A DNA stretch of 64,000 bases from Lolium rigidum. Taxonomy: Eukaryota; Streptophyta; Magnoliopsida; Poales; Poaceae. The DNA lies in the NCBI RefSeq assembly GCF_022539505.1, contig NC_061510.1, forward strand, positions 101,572,292 to 101,636,291. Reading direction: 5' to 3'. Below, piece after piece: positions 22,793 through 35,463 of this stretch. A model generated the notes under the pieces. It was not told the origin of the DNA and made no database searches. It saw only the letters and a program-made list of their open reading frames with translations. A program made the position numbers and the translations under genes. Position 1 is the stretch's first letter; each line of letters begins with the position of its first letter.

Positions 22793-25700
22793 TGTGACGC
22801 CCCAAAACCGGTACCATGAAGATCCCAGCGAATTCGCCGAAATCCGCACGATATCAATTTTAGGAGACGCACCACCAAGCGCCTCGTACACGCCGAAGCA
22901 TGCACGCGATGCGGGTGGAATCAATCACGAGCGATAACATTACAACAGGATTACAATAGAGCCCACAAGATACAGATATATTACAACAACGACTCCAACG
23001 AGTCAAGATACAAATATACATACAAAGATCCAAATCATACAGAAGATCAAATACATCCGAGTACGGACAAGATACAAATTTGGACTAAGAGTCCTGAAGA
23101 TAACCAAGTGGCGTCCATAACCACCGCCCGGGCCAAGCCGGAAGGGTAACCTTGCTAGCGTCGTTCTTCGTCGTACCGATCTTCATACCTGCCCGGTTAT
23201 GTCCCGTAGAAGCAGCAATAAGTACGGGTTCGTACTTAACAAGACTTCAAGACGTATAAGCATTCGTCAACCAGTCGTCCTTTGTACTTGAGGCACGCAG
23301 GGGACTTAGAGGACGCAAGAGGAACGTCATAAGCAATATGGTGGGGTTAAGCGGCAGCGCGCAAGCACTAAAAACCTATAGAGACACTCTACAACAGTCG
23401 TCTAATCAGAGAAGATGAGAGAGCGCATAAACTAACAGTTCTATACTCTGCAAACATAACACAGCCGATGCGTTCCCCCCTCGCAAGGAAGTACTTACAA
23501 AGGCACTCACACGGTTGTCAAGTTTTAACCATTATTATTAGAGTTGTGCTGACTTACTACGCAAGTTATTATGATTGAAGCATCAGGTGTAAGTTGTCTA
23601 TGGTCGAGTCATACAGCTCCAAGTCGTCCATAACCGCGGACACGGCTTATCGATAAGATGTACACCCTGCAGGGGTTGCCCAAATGTACCCACACGCACC
23701 GCTCGACCCACTTACGACGAGTGGATATCACGGCTCGCACTCTCCTTCACGACAACAATATCCAGGAAGCCACCTAACTAAGTTGAACCCGAATCGAAGT
23801 CCGGCCGTATCTCCGAAACGGACCTAGCTATTGCGTGCACGGCTTCCGAGGGTCAGAACACACACAGGGGCGAATGACCCGCTTCAGCATGCGATAAACG
23901 CTCAGGCCGCAAACCTATACGTGCATACCAGAAACAAGGGATACAAGGCACCCAGGGGCTTCCCAAAGTAAATAAGTAACGAAGCTAGCATGCACGCAAA
24001 CAACAAATAGTAAAACATTACGAAACTAGTTGTGGCCATCTGGACAAAGCTGTAGATTCCGGCGGTGGTCGAGGAGACCCGAAACATACCCACGTGTGGT
24101 TAGAGCGCTCGATCTCGGAACGGATAACAAGAACTCGGGGTCCTAAGATATTTAGGAAACACAAGTGAGCCGTCACAAAACGATCGAGTCGACCCACCGA
24201 TGCCTCCGCTAACAACTATTAACAAGTAACCATGATTCCCTCAACGAGATATAACCATGTAGCATGTGTCATGATTCCCAACGGATAACCGATAAGATAG
24301 CAGTAATCGGTAACGAGATATAACAGCACTAGCATGCACTACGACTCGCAAGGCAGACTCGATAACCAAACAATAGCTGTAGGTGGTTGGTGGAGGCAAT
24401 ATAGGCTGCTTGAGGTAACAAGTGGAAGGGACACGTGACAAGAACGCAACTTAAAGCTAGCATGAGGAAGAAGGCAAAATAAAATAGGTAAGCGACTTCT
24501 GCAGGGGCAGGAGTATAGGGGAAATGCTTGCCTGTTAAAGCTTGCCGAGGGACATCCGGAGAACTTGTCGTATCTCACCACACCACTTCGTGATCCTATC
24601 CGGGAAGAAGCAAATGCTGGAACAAGCAACGGATGCAAGTCTTACTACTACGAAAGAAGAACCAGCATGATCAAGATGATATGCATGACATGGCAATTAT
24701 GATGCGATGCAACTTATCCATATTAATTGGAGACGGAACCCGGACAAACAAATTAGGTTGGAGTTGCATTTCTACCGAGCAAAGTTAAGTGTTGATTAGC
24801 ATGGAAAGACATGGCAGGGGTGCTCTACTTCAATATTAAACGGAGCGGGGTAATCCCTAGTTGGAAATCCGAAATACTCCGCATATATGTGAGGTGAATG
24901 CATGAACTAGCAACGCGCGATATGATGCAAGATGCAAACGAGATGAATGGATGGCATATTCATGATCCTCATGTTTTTCTGATCAATTTTCATATATAAA
25001 ACATTTCATTTTGAGTTATAGTTTAGGAGATATGAATTTTACAAGTTTTGAATATTTGCAGCAATTTTCCAGAAAAAAAAAACAGAGAAACGCTGAGACT
25101 TTTTCTCACCCAGGAAGATACGAGGCTGAGAGGCTGACCCATGGGCCAGGTAAGAAGCTGATTGGCGCTGAATGCTGATCCTTTTCTCACTGGTGAAGAG
25201 ATAACCCAAGACACTGACGGGCAGAACCCAACTGTCAGCAGAGCAAAGAAAAACAATGATTAAAAAGGAGAGGCTTTGCATGTCCTGGGGATGGATCAGG
25301 ATTCAGGAGATTGCACGCATGCACACGGAACAAACCAGCTGGAGCTGAGCTAGCATCGACCTTCCCAGGATACATCACGCGTTGTTTTAAACCATACGAA
25401 GCCAGAGATTGGCATGCACAACGCCGGTGACGCCGTGACGGACGTGTCCGACGAGGAAGACGCAGAAGTAGCGACCAAGACGTGAGCAGCGCGGTGCCGC
25501 GGACGCGCTTGAGTGCGCTGGCGAGACGGACCTTGAGAAGAACCCGGAGGCGTCGGGGAAGACGAACAGCGATGCAGGGAGCCGTAGCTGCAGATACGAG
25601 GGCGGCCAGATAAATGACGAAGGTGCTGTCAAAGACTTGCATGTACAACGTATGAAGAGAGGCATTTACCCTCCGCATGGATGTTTAGAAGTCGCGACCT

Positions 25701-26868
25701 GTGGCGCTGCGGACGTGGACGGACTTGCAGACGAGGTCGCTGGTGACGGAGGACGGAGGACGGAAGACGCGAGCAACAGTGGTAGTTGAAGAGGCGCCGG
25801 TCAGCTTGCCGAGCATGGCCAAGGCGGCGGCCGGAGGCGAGCTTGGATGCAGAGTCGCAGACGTCGACTGGACGCACTGCGTCCAGGAACGTGGCGGCGT
25901 GCTTGACGGAGAAAATCGAGGATGACCTGCCGAGTCAGGGGAGGCCCGGGTGCAGCGGAGAACGTACACAAGAAGGAGGACCCGGGCGTTCTGGTGGCGG
26001 GGACGTGGTTGGAGCAGAGGAAGACGCACAACGTTTCAGAGATGAGCTCGCGCGCGAGGAGCACGATGACGCAGAGGTCGACGGAGACGCGAAGAGGCGG
26101 CGGCGCGGCGCGAGCTTGGGCGAGCACGCTGGCGACGTACGGACGGAAGCAGCGGCTGCTGTTTTCTCTTGGAAATCGGGAGGAGAAGAGCGAGCGACGA
26201 GAAGAAGAAAGGAGTGGCGGCGGCAGGGAGGGAGAAGCAGCACTAGGGTTGCAGGGAATGTTTTAAGGAGGAATGGTGCTGCTCCTATCCGTCCCATCGA
26301 ACTCCTGGGTACGTGGCACCGCTCAGATTCTCGCCGTACAGGTTGAAGAAGACCCTCTCGCTAGGAGACGTAGCTGGGCCAGGAGATGTCCGGGTAAAGA
26401 GAGAAGAAAAATGGGCCAGGAAAAAGATGGTTTACAGGTTCGGAACTCGGAAGGGGTATTAGGTGGCCCAGCTGAACTGATTTTTGCTCTTCTTCTTCAC
26501 GTTGATCTGCTGTTGCTGTTGTAATTCTTCTCCTCGCTGATTCTTCCAAGAAAACAAGAAAAGAGGAGAAGGGTTTGGGAAGAAAAGGGGTTTCAAAACA
26601 ATTGGATGAAAACAAAGATTTAAAATAGGTTTTATAAAACATCCAGAACATTTTTTTATTATTATTATTATTGTTGTTTTGGGTTTATTTCAAAGTAAGA
26701 AAAGAGTGGGGGTTTTATAAACCTTACAAGAAGAAAGGAAAAGAGGTTTACTTTTAAATAATTTTGTTTTTTCAAAAATATGTGGATGATTATGCATGAT
26801 GCTGATGATTATGCACAAAAGAAAAAGAACAAGCAAAATCGAATAGGGGTATACCCTGGGCCGTTACA
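22793..26868 (-). repeat. Left LTR of element D (3' LTR in element sense)
   Basis: Plus-strand ends are TGTGACGCCCC and GGGCCGTTACA. The left 2.2 kb is shared with C and E. The GC-rich section at about 25390-26270 probably holds the transcript leader, with the promoter to its right. A (TTA)n run is at 26654-26672, repeated at the same place in the other LTR. Confidence 0.88.
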
Positions 26869-27342
26869 AACGACACCACTAACAAGGGATCGCGCCCCGA
26901 GATCCCACGTCAAGCCAAGGGGAGTTGGTTAAACTATCGAGTCTTCTTGTACCATGTTGACAAACACCCGACCTTGGTGTGGAACCTTCTTCTGTCGAGG
27001 TGTTGATCTTCTCGACACCACTAACAAGAGTTGTTGTTCCGCTGTTGATGATGCACTTCCGTCGGGATCCTACGAAGATCGGTCCTAATAGGTGAGGGGC
27101 AAAGATCGTCCAACCCACGTCGGAACCTATGACTCGGAAAACTCAGATAAGAGAGAAGACTCAAAACTCGCAAAGGTAAGATGAGAAAGAATAGAGGTAA
27201 GGAGAAAATCAGAGCTATTCAGAACTATCCAACGAATTTTCAGAAAATAGTTTTTGACACTCTAAACTCAACGACCGTTGGCAAGGTTATCCTACAGGCT
27301 GGACTAGTGGGGTACCGTCAACCTGAGGCTCTGATACCAACT
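26869..27342 (-). other. Minimal interior of element D
   Basis: This 474-base non-coding interior is homologous to that of C. It contains the PBS, a short AT-rich stretch and a GACACCACTAACAAG repeat (26872 and again near 27014) that is also duplicated in C (17318, 17416, 17454). Confidence 0.82.
27328..27339 (-). promoter_or_regulatory. Primer-binding site, initiator tRNA-Met type (element D)
   Basis: The element strand reads TGGTATCAGAGC, followed by CTC, three bases from the 5' LTR end at 27343. Confidence 0.88.
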
Positions 27343-30300
27343 TGTGACGCCCCAAAACCGGTACCATGAAGATCCCAGCGAATTCGCCGAAATCCGCACG
27401 ATATCAATTTTAGGAGACGCACCACCAAGCGCCTCGTACACGCCGAAGCATGCACGCGATGCGGGTGGAATCAATCACGAGCGATAACATTACAACAGGA
27501 TTACAATAGAGCCCACAAGATACAGATATATTACAACAACGACTCCAACGAGTCAAGATACAAATATACATACAAAGATCCAAATCATACAGAAGATCAA
27601 ATACATCCGAGTACGGACAAGATACAAATTTGGACTAAGAGTCCTGAAGATAACCAAGTGGCGTCCATAACCCTGCCCAGGCCAAGCCGGAAGGGTAACC
27701 TTGCTAGCGTCGTTCTTCGTCGTACCGATCTTCATACCTGCCTAGGTTATGTCCCGTAGAAGCGGCAATAAGTACGGGTTCGTACTTAACAAGACTTCAA
27801 GACGTATAAGCATTCGTCAACCGGTCGTCCTTTGTACTTGAGGCACGCGGGGACTTAGAGGACGCAAGAGGAACGTCATAAGCAATATGGTGGGGTTAAG
27901 CGGCAGCGCGCAAGCACTAAAAACCTATAGAGACACTCTACAACGGTCGTCTAATCGAGAGAAGATGAGAGAGCGCATAAACTAACGAGTTCTATACTCG
28001 CAAACATAACACGGCCGATGCGTTCCCCTCGCAAGGAAGTACTTACAAAGGCACTCACACGGTTGTCAAGTTTTAACCATTATTATTAGAGTTGTGCTTG
28101 ACTTACTACGCAAGTTATTATGATTGAAGCATCGAGTGTAAGTTGTCTATGGTCGAGTCATACAACTCCAAGTCGTCCATAACCGCGGACACGGCTTATC
28201 GATAAGATGTACACCCTGCAGGGGTTGCCCAAATGTACCCACACGCACCGCTCGACCCACTTACGACAGGTGGATATCACGGCTCGCACTCTCCTTCACG
28301 ACAACAATATCCAGGAAGCCACCTAACTAAGTTGAACCCGAATCGAAGTCCGGCCGTATCTCCGAAACGGACCTAGCTATTGCGTGCACGGCTCGAGGGT
28401 CGGAACACACACGAGGGCGAATGACCCGCTTCGAGCATGCGATAAACGCTCGAGCCGCAAACCTATACGTGCATACCGAAACAAGGGATACAAGGCACCC
28501 GGGGGCTTCCCAAAGTAAATAAGTAACGAGCTAGCATGCACGCAAACAACAAATAGTAAAACATTACGAAACTAGTTGTGGCCACTCGGACAAAGTCTGT
28601 AGATTCCGGCAGTGGTCGAGGGAGACTCGGAAACATACCCACGTGTGGTTAGAGCGCTCGATCTCGGAACGGATAACAAGAACTCGGGGTCCTAAGATAT
28701 TTAGGAAACACAAGTGAGCCGTCACAAAACGATCGATCGACCCACCGATGCCTCCGCTAACAACTATTAACAAGTAACCATGATTCCCTCAACGGATATA
28801 ACCATGTAGCATGTGTCATGATTCCCAACGAGATAACCGATAAGATAGCAGATAATCGGTAACGAGATATAACGACACTAGCATGCACTACGACTCGCAA
28901 GGCAGACTCGATAACCAAACAATAGCTGTAGGTGGTTGGTGGAGGCAATATAGGCTGCTTGAGGTAACAAGTGGAAGGGACACGTGACAAGAACGCAACT
29001 TAAAGCTAGCATGAGGAAGAAGGCAAAATAAAATAGGTAAGCGACTTCGCGAGGGCGGGAGTATAGGGGAAATGCTTGCTCGTTAAAGCTTGCTCGAGGG
29101 ACATCCGGAGAACTTGTCGTATCTCACCACACCACTTCGTGATCCTATCCGGGAAGAAGCAAATGCTGGAACAAGCAACGGATGCAAGTCTTACTACTAC
29201 GAAAGAAGAACCAGCATGATCAAGATGATATGCATGACATGGCAATTATGATGCGATGCAACTTATCCGATTAATCGGAGTCGGAACCCCGGACAAACAA
29301 ATTAGGTTGGAGTTGCATTTCTACCGGCAAAGTTAAGTGTTGATTAGCATGGAAAGACATGGCAGGGGTGCTCTACTTCAATATTAAACGGAGCGGGGTA
29401 ATCCCTAGTTGGAAATCCGAAATACTCCGCATATATGTGAGGTGAATGCATGAACTAGCAACGCGCGATATGATGCAAGATGCAAACAGATGAATGGATG
29501 GCATATTCATGATCCTCATGTTTTTCTGATCAATTTTCATATATAAAACATTTCATTTTGAGTTATAGTTTAGGAGATATGAATTTTACAAGTTTTGAAT
29601 ATTTGCAGCAATTTTCCAGAAAAAAAAAACAGAGAAACGCTGAGACTTTTTCTCACCCAGGAAGATACGAGGCTGAGAGGCTGACCCATGGGCCAGGTAA
29701 GAAGCTGATTGGCGCTGAATGCTGATCCTTTTCTCACTGGTGAAGAGATAACCCAAGACACTGACGGGCAGAACCCAACTGTCAGCAGAGCAAAGAAAAA
29801 CAATGATTAAAAAGGAGAGGCTTTGCATGTCCTGGGGATGGATCAGGATTCAGGAGATTGCACGCATGCACACGGAACAAACCAGCTGGAGCTGAGCTAG
29901 CATCGACCTTCCCAGGATACATCACGCGTTGTTTTAAACCATACGAAGCCAGAGATTGGCATGCACAACGCCGGTGACGCCGTGACGGACGTGTCCGACG
30001 AGGAAGACGCAGAAGTAGCGACCAAGACGTGAGCAGCGCGGTGCCGCGGACGCGCTTGAGTGCGCTGGCGAGACGGACCTTGAGAAGAACCCGGAGGCGT
30101 CGGGGAAGACGAACAGCGATGCAGGGAGCCGTAGCTGCAGATACGAGGGCGGCCAGATAAATGACGAAGGTGCTGTCAAAGACTTGCATGTACAACGTAT
30201 GAAGAGAGGCATTTACCCTCCGCATGGATGTTTAGAAGTCGCGACCTGTGGCGCTGCGGACGTGGACGGACTTGCAGACGAGGTCGCTGGTGACGGAGGA

Positions 30301-31415
30301 CGGAGGACGGAAGACGCGAGCAACAGTGGTAGTTGAAGAGGCGCCGGTCAGCTTGCCGAGCATGGCCAAGGCGGCGGCCGGAGGCGAGCTTGGATGCAGA
30401 GTCGCAGACGTCGACTGGACGCACTGCGTCCAGGAACGTGGCGGCGTGCTTGACGGAGAAAATCGAGGATGACCTGCCGAGTCAGGGGAGGCCCGGGTGC
30501 AGCGGAGAACGTACACAAGAAGGAGGACCCGGGCGTTCTGGTGGCGGGGACGTGGTTGGAGCAGAGGAAGACGCACAACGTTTCAGAGATGAGCTCGCGC
30601 GCGAGGAGCACGATGACGCAGAGGTCGACGGAGACGCGAAGAGGCGGCGGCGCGGCGCGAGCTTGGGCGAGCACGCTGGCGACGTACGGACGGAAGCAGC
30701 GGCTGCTGTTTTCTCTTGGAAATCGGGAGGAGAAGAGCGAGCGACGAGAAGAAGAAAGGAGTGGCGGCGGCAGGGAGGGAGAAGCAGCACTAGGGTTGCA
30801 GGGAATGTTTTAAGGAGGAATGGTGCTGCTCCTATCCGTCCCATCGAACTCCTGGGTACGTGGCACCGCTCAGATTCTCGCCGTACAGGTTGAAGAAGAC
30901 CCTCTCGCTAGGAGACGTAGCTGGGCCAGGAGATGTCCGGGTAAAGAGAGAAGAAAAATGGGCCAGGAAAAAGATGGTTTACAGGTTCGGAACTCGGAAG
31001 GGGTATTAGGTGGCCCAGCTGAACTGATTTTTGCTCTTCTTCTTCACGTTGATCTGCTGTTGCTGTTGTAATTCTTCTCCTCGCTGATTCTTCCAAGAAA
31101 ACAAGAAAAGAGGAGAAGGGTTTGGGAAGAAAAGGGGTTTCAAAACAATTGGATGAAAACAAAGATTTAAAATAGGTTTTATAAAACATCCAGAACATTT
31201 TTTTATTATTATTATTATTGTTGTTTTGGGTTTATTTCAAAGTAAGAAAAGAGTGGGGGTTTTATAAACCTTACAAGAAGAAAGGAAAAGAGGTTTACTT
31301 TTAAATAATTTTGTTTTTTCAAAAATATGTGGATGATTATGCATGATGCTGATGATTATGCACAAAAGAAAAAGAACAAGCAAAATCGAATAGGGGTATA
31401 CCCTGGGCCGTTACA
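27343..31415 (-). repeat. Right LTR of element D (5' LTR in element sense)
   Basis: This is collinear with the left LTR. Differences cluster between about 27660 and 29420 and mostly affect CAG, CTG or CCG triplets; from about 29550 to the end no differences were noticed. Confidence 0.88.
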
Positions 31416-31420
31416 ATTGA

Positions 31421-34059
31421 CGATCTCCGGCGAGCCCTCGTCCTCGCCGACGACGTGTGCGCCCCTGAGATTGACCTGGCGCGGGTGCTGCTCGCAGTAC
31501 TCGTGCCGTCGTCTCAGGTGCTCTGCTACGGTGGTGTGTTCGTGTTCGCCGGCGTAACGTCGGCGCCTACCATGGACTCGCAGCTGCTATGGCCGCGCGA
31601 GCACTGCCTCGCCATGCCCTAGCTTCTGCTTCCAGGCGCGTTTAAGTTTCTTCACCTCCTCCTTCTCTTCTCCATGCATGTGCGCCTCCCTTGCTACTGT
31701 ACTTCTTCCTCCTCATGTTCTGTTGCTCTCTGGTGATCCTGTGATCACACAGAGCTCTGCCATGGCTGCTTAATCTGCCTATACTTCCATTTGCTGCAAG
31801 CTCATGGCCAAAGCACCCATTTCTGGTACTGGCCAGTGTTGCCTTGCTTGCTGTACATGCTCTGCTTGCTTATCTGTTGCTCCTAGCCTGCTCTAATCTT
31901 GCTATGCTCTGCTGCGCTTGCTTAAGAGCTTGTTTGTGCTTACTGGCATGATATGCTTGCTTGTCTAGGTGTACTGTGGTGCATCAGTGACACTTGTGAA
32001 TGCCAGTGGTGCTTGTGAAATGCTTTTGTGCTTCCTGTGTAAGCTAATGATCCATTGGATCATCAATTGCTTGTTGGCTAGCTTATCTGTGTGGCTTGAC
32101 TTGATTCAATTGATCCATTTGATCAATTAAATGTCAGTGATGGCTTACTGATTAATTCGTGGCTAAGTGATTCATTTTCCTTGTTGATGCTGATGCTCAA
32201 GCATCACTATGCTACTGCTTACTTGTGCTATTGCTTGCTCTAGCTTACTGGACTAGATCCAGTGGCTGTGATGCAGTGATTGGTGCCATGTTGCTCCACA
32301 GTGTGCTACTGTCAATAATTAGTATGGATCTGTGATAAATTCATGCTTGAGTTAAATTGATTCATAATGAACTGCTTATGCAGTGATGATTTATATGTCT
32401 TGCTTGTATATGAATTGGCTATTCATGATTGTTTAGCAAGCAAATGAATCTAAATCCATTTATGGATAATGATGTGTTATAGTTGGCTTTCTTTTAAATG
32501 GTGCTAAGTGTGATGTGACCTCAGTAGCCTTGCTACTGATTGGTTGCTCACCTATTTGATTGAATCTTGTGGCTACTCAACCTTTGCTTGCATATTTGGG
32601 GATCATACTAGATATGAATGCCAATATGCTTGCCTGATGAAATCTAGGGTTTACTGATGGTTACTAGCTTAGGATTTACTGTGTAGTCTGTATTAGCTGC
32701 TAATCCTTGCAACACATCTACTTGTGCTATTTGTGCATATGATCTTGCTAGTGAGTGCATCTATGCATGATTGCTAGCTTCTGTGTACAAGATCTGTATC
32801 TAGATGATTTCCATTTTTAGTGGCTTTTAGACTGGCAGTAATCCTTGGTGAAAACCAAGTGATGATCTACCCACTTGAGCATCTGCTCAATCCCATAATT
32901 ATGTCATGCATATATTATGGATCAGATCCATTGGATCTGTCCAGGAACTTGGTATACCTTGTTCCAGCTCCTAGTATGAGATGTTTTGGTTGTTGCAGAC
33001 TTGGGGTTTTGTGCACAGCCCTTCACCTCCAGGCTCTGGTTGATCTTCTCAGGTCACCATGATTCCTAGTGGCTAAGTGGTTGTGTGTTGGTACTGTTCT
33101 TTAGTATGAACTGGATGAACTTGTGTTGGCTCAAGCTTCACCCTTACCTGATGAATTATCCTATCTGTCGACTGTCAGGGTTCTAGGGTTTGTGTTCTAT
33201 TTATATGCTCCCTACTTCTACTCTGGCCATGACACACAAGGTCTGGTTACTTTGTGACTCATCCCTTGCATTGCCTTGCTATTGCTTGGTTAGCAATAGC
33301 CCTCATATGCTGAAACTTGAGCCTCTGTGGCTGCTCAGTTCTGGTCTGCCTGTGCCTATCTTGTGCTGTCCAGGAATTTGGACAAGCACAAGTGTGCAGT
33401 GACAGTTTTACTGTCCAAACTGAATTTCTGTGATTTGTGCTAACTGTCCAAACTGAAATTTGCTAACACTTACATTCTGGTCTAGTACTTGTTATTTGTT
33501 TTGCAGGTTTGAATTATGACCAGAAGATCATCCTCAAGCCACTTAGTCTAGGTTTTAGTTCAAAACAAACTTGTAATTTTCCTTTTTTTTAATTTCTGTT
33601 CATTATGCCTCAATTCTTGTATCAAGAATATTGTAAAGACTTTGTAATTTGTGTTTATATCAATGAAGCTCAAGTTTTGTTTATGAGCTTTTGGTCTTAT
33701 GTAATGTTTATATTCTTGATTAAATATTGTATTTGGTATTCAATTTGAAATTCAAAATCATTTGAATTTATAAGTGGTGTTTGAATTATGAATTCATTAT
33801 TTATGTTGTGTGATACTTATTATTAAATGTGTTAATACTTGTCAAATGCAATCACTTCCCAAATCAATAAGATACAAGAGAGAACATGTCGAAATTTCCC
33901 TAACTCACATTGCCTAACCCTAAATGCAAAATGAGAGAGAACCTCGATCCCTCTTAGGTTTAGTTGCAATAAGTCACGAAAATTTCCCCCGTTTTGCGAT
34001 GAAATTCACATCCCATTTCTAAATCTATCCTTCGTTGTTCCTATGTTCTGGGTTATTAC
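31421..34059 (-). repeat. Probable right part (U3 side) of the element E LTR
   Basis: This follows D's target duplication and so continues the LTR interrupted at 22792. The first 200 bases are GC-rich like the leader region of D. The rest (31640-33900) is unusual: T/G-rich with very frequent TGCTTG, GCTTGCT and TGATCC words and no conserved ORF. The right end reads GGGTTATTACA on the plus strand, i.e. TGTAATAACCC in element sense, which fits an LTR start. Part of this could instead be an unrelated insertion or unique sequence. Confidence 0.45.
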
Positions 34060-34500
34060 AGCGGCCCACGTCTCAGGCCAGGCGAGATGCCCTCGTACAT
34101 CGCACCGTCGTACGCCGGCGGTGACGGCGTAAACCCGGCCATGCCGGCGGCGACGTAGGTGCCATGGAACATGGCAGTGGCCGGCGACGCCGGCGAGAAG
34201 GAAGGAGAACCGACCATACCTTGGGTAGGCCATGGCTCGGGGAATTGGGCGGTGCGCGGCTGGCAAAGTTGATGGAGATCGGCCTCGCCAGGTCCTCCGC
34301 CGCCGCCGCCACCCTCTTCGTGTTGCACTTCTTCACCCTATCCACTCGGCCGCGAGTTTCGTTCCGCCGCCGCTCCACATCCGCCGCCCACTCCGCGTTT
34401 GAGATGCCCGGCGGCCTCGTCTTGGGCGCCCGCGGCTTCCTCGCCTTCGGCGCCCATCGGCGGCGAGCTTCTTCAGTGGCATGGTGGTGGAAGGGAAGAG
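34060..34500 (-). pseudogene. Degraded gene fragment, possibly SANT/NAM-associated-like protein
   Basis: The minus strand encodes a GC-rich, Arg/Pro/Ala-rich sequence in two frames. One frame reads EWAADVERRRNETRGRVD and AAAAEDLARP; the other continues near 34220-34260 with FSPASPATAMFHGTYVAAG and YEGISPGL. The shift between them, and the abrupt end at 34060 against an LTR, show a broken copy. The pattern reminds me of grass proteins annotated as SANT/Myb-like or NAM-associated, including the DNA-binding ORF of PIF/Harbinger transposons, but this is recall without a search. Terminal inverted repeats were not found. Confidence 0.45.
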
Positions 34501-35463
34501 GAGGAGCTGCAACTGTGGGGGAGAATGGCGGTAGCTCTGAATTTTGGCGGGGAAAATGGTTCTATGCGGCGCAATTTGGAGGGAAAACGAAATTAATGGA
34601 GGGAACTACCAGTTGTGACGCCGACAACGTGGGCCCGCTCGACGTTTCGCGCGTTTTTGTTTCGTCCGGAGTCCCCGGCCGGGCCTTGGGAACCCGGGGA
34701 TGGCCTGGGCTCTCCGGACGGATGAAAGGCCTAATCCGGATGAAATCGAGGAGCCGGGGCCGCGACTGGGCCATTTTCGTCCATCCGGATGAAAAAAGGT
34801 ATCCTGGGGGCCTTGTCGGGGAGACGGATGGGGATGCTCTAAAGTTGGGGTTAAGCACACTGGTCACTAGAGAAGGAACTGATTAACTACGTATCGGTTT
34901 CCCAAATTTTGAGGCGCAGATGGGTCGCGGCGACCTGCATCGTCGAGGACGTTACGCGGACAGCGCGTGTCCGACCACGCGTGCCCGGGTCCACTTGGAA
35001 GCGACTGGACGACAGAAGGCTAACCGGCGGTAGTGTTTCCCATCAAGGTCGTCGCTGACCACTGCGCCCATCGCCTCAATTCCTACACCGGCATTGATGC
35101 CAATGGCGCTGGAAGGCATGTGTGTGTCGTTGCCAGCGACACTTAAATCGCGGTTGCGCCCGCCTCTTCCCCTCCACTTCCACGGCCGCCTCTCATGGCC
35201 CGCTTGGCAGCGACCCTGATGCTTCGCCTTCAGTGAGGCAGAACTGACAGGTGGCGCGTCACAGCTTTTCTGCGCCGCGTAAATGGCGTGCCTCGCCTTC
35301 GGCGTGCATGCGCTTGTGGGCGGTGTCGCAGCGGCTACAATGGCAGAGCATTGAAGTCGTTGGGGTCATCCCATCCTTTTTAAGGGCCGTTGGCGGCGCC
35401 CATTTCCTCGCCACGCCATTACCAAAGCCCTCCACCTTTCCACGCACACAGAGAACCGAGGCC
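34501..35463. other. Spacer between two divergent pseudogenes
   Basis: About 960 bases of GC-rich sequence with no convincing gene. The left part (34600-34860) has several CCGGATGAAA-type words and would be 5' flank of the minus-strand fragment. The right part (35030-35460) looks like the promoter and leader of the plus-strand gene, with a weak TATA-like TTTTTAAGG at about 35379-35387, roughly 80 bases before the ATG. Frames here vary between strands and show no domain. Confidence 0.4.

Larger units (their letters stand above)
22793..31415 (-). mobile_element. Element D: complete giant-LTR retrotransposon, TSD ATTGA
   Basis: The element spans 8623 bases and is flanked by ATTGA at 22788-22792 and 31416-31420. 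LTRs of 4076 bases (22793-26868) and 4073 bases (27343-31415) surround an interior of 474 bases. The PBS on the minus strand (27328-27339) gives the orientation. The right halves of the two LTRs (25000-26868 and 29550-31415) look identical, indicating a very recent insertion. There is no gag, pol or other recognisable coding region, so movement must depend on proteins supplied in trans. The GC-rich frames at 25235-26346, repeated at 29782-30893, are probably leader sequence within the LTR. Confidence 0.92.

Noticed and set aside
23902..24441. Short minus-strand frames repeated across C, D and E LTRs (for example near 15028, 19134, 24241, 28757)
   Set aside because: They are 60-105 codons, shift frame between copies, and contain no domain. 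They are shadows of conserved LTR sequence.
25235..26346. Overlapping open frames on both strands (up to 186 codons), repeated at 29782-30893, as candidate genes
   Set aside because: They lie in the GC-rich part of D's LTR, overlap on both strands, lack any domain and have no counterpart in C. They read as by-products of GC-rich leader sequence; their identity between copies reflects LTR identity.
26654..26672. (TTA)n run as a microsatellite of interest
   Set aside because: It is short and present identically in the second LTR of D, so it was simply carried in the element.
34164..34886. A 240-codon plus-strand frame as a gene
   Set aside because: It is antisense to the better-supported minus-strand fragment, and its composition is that of GC-rich shadow coding without any domain.
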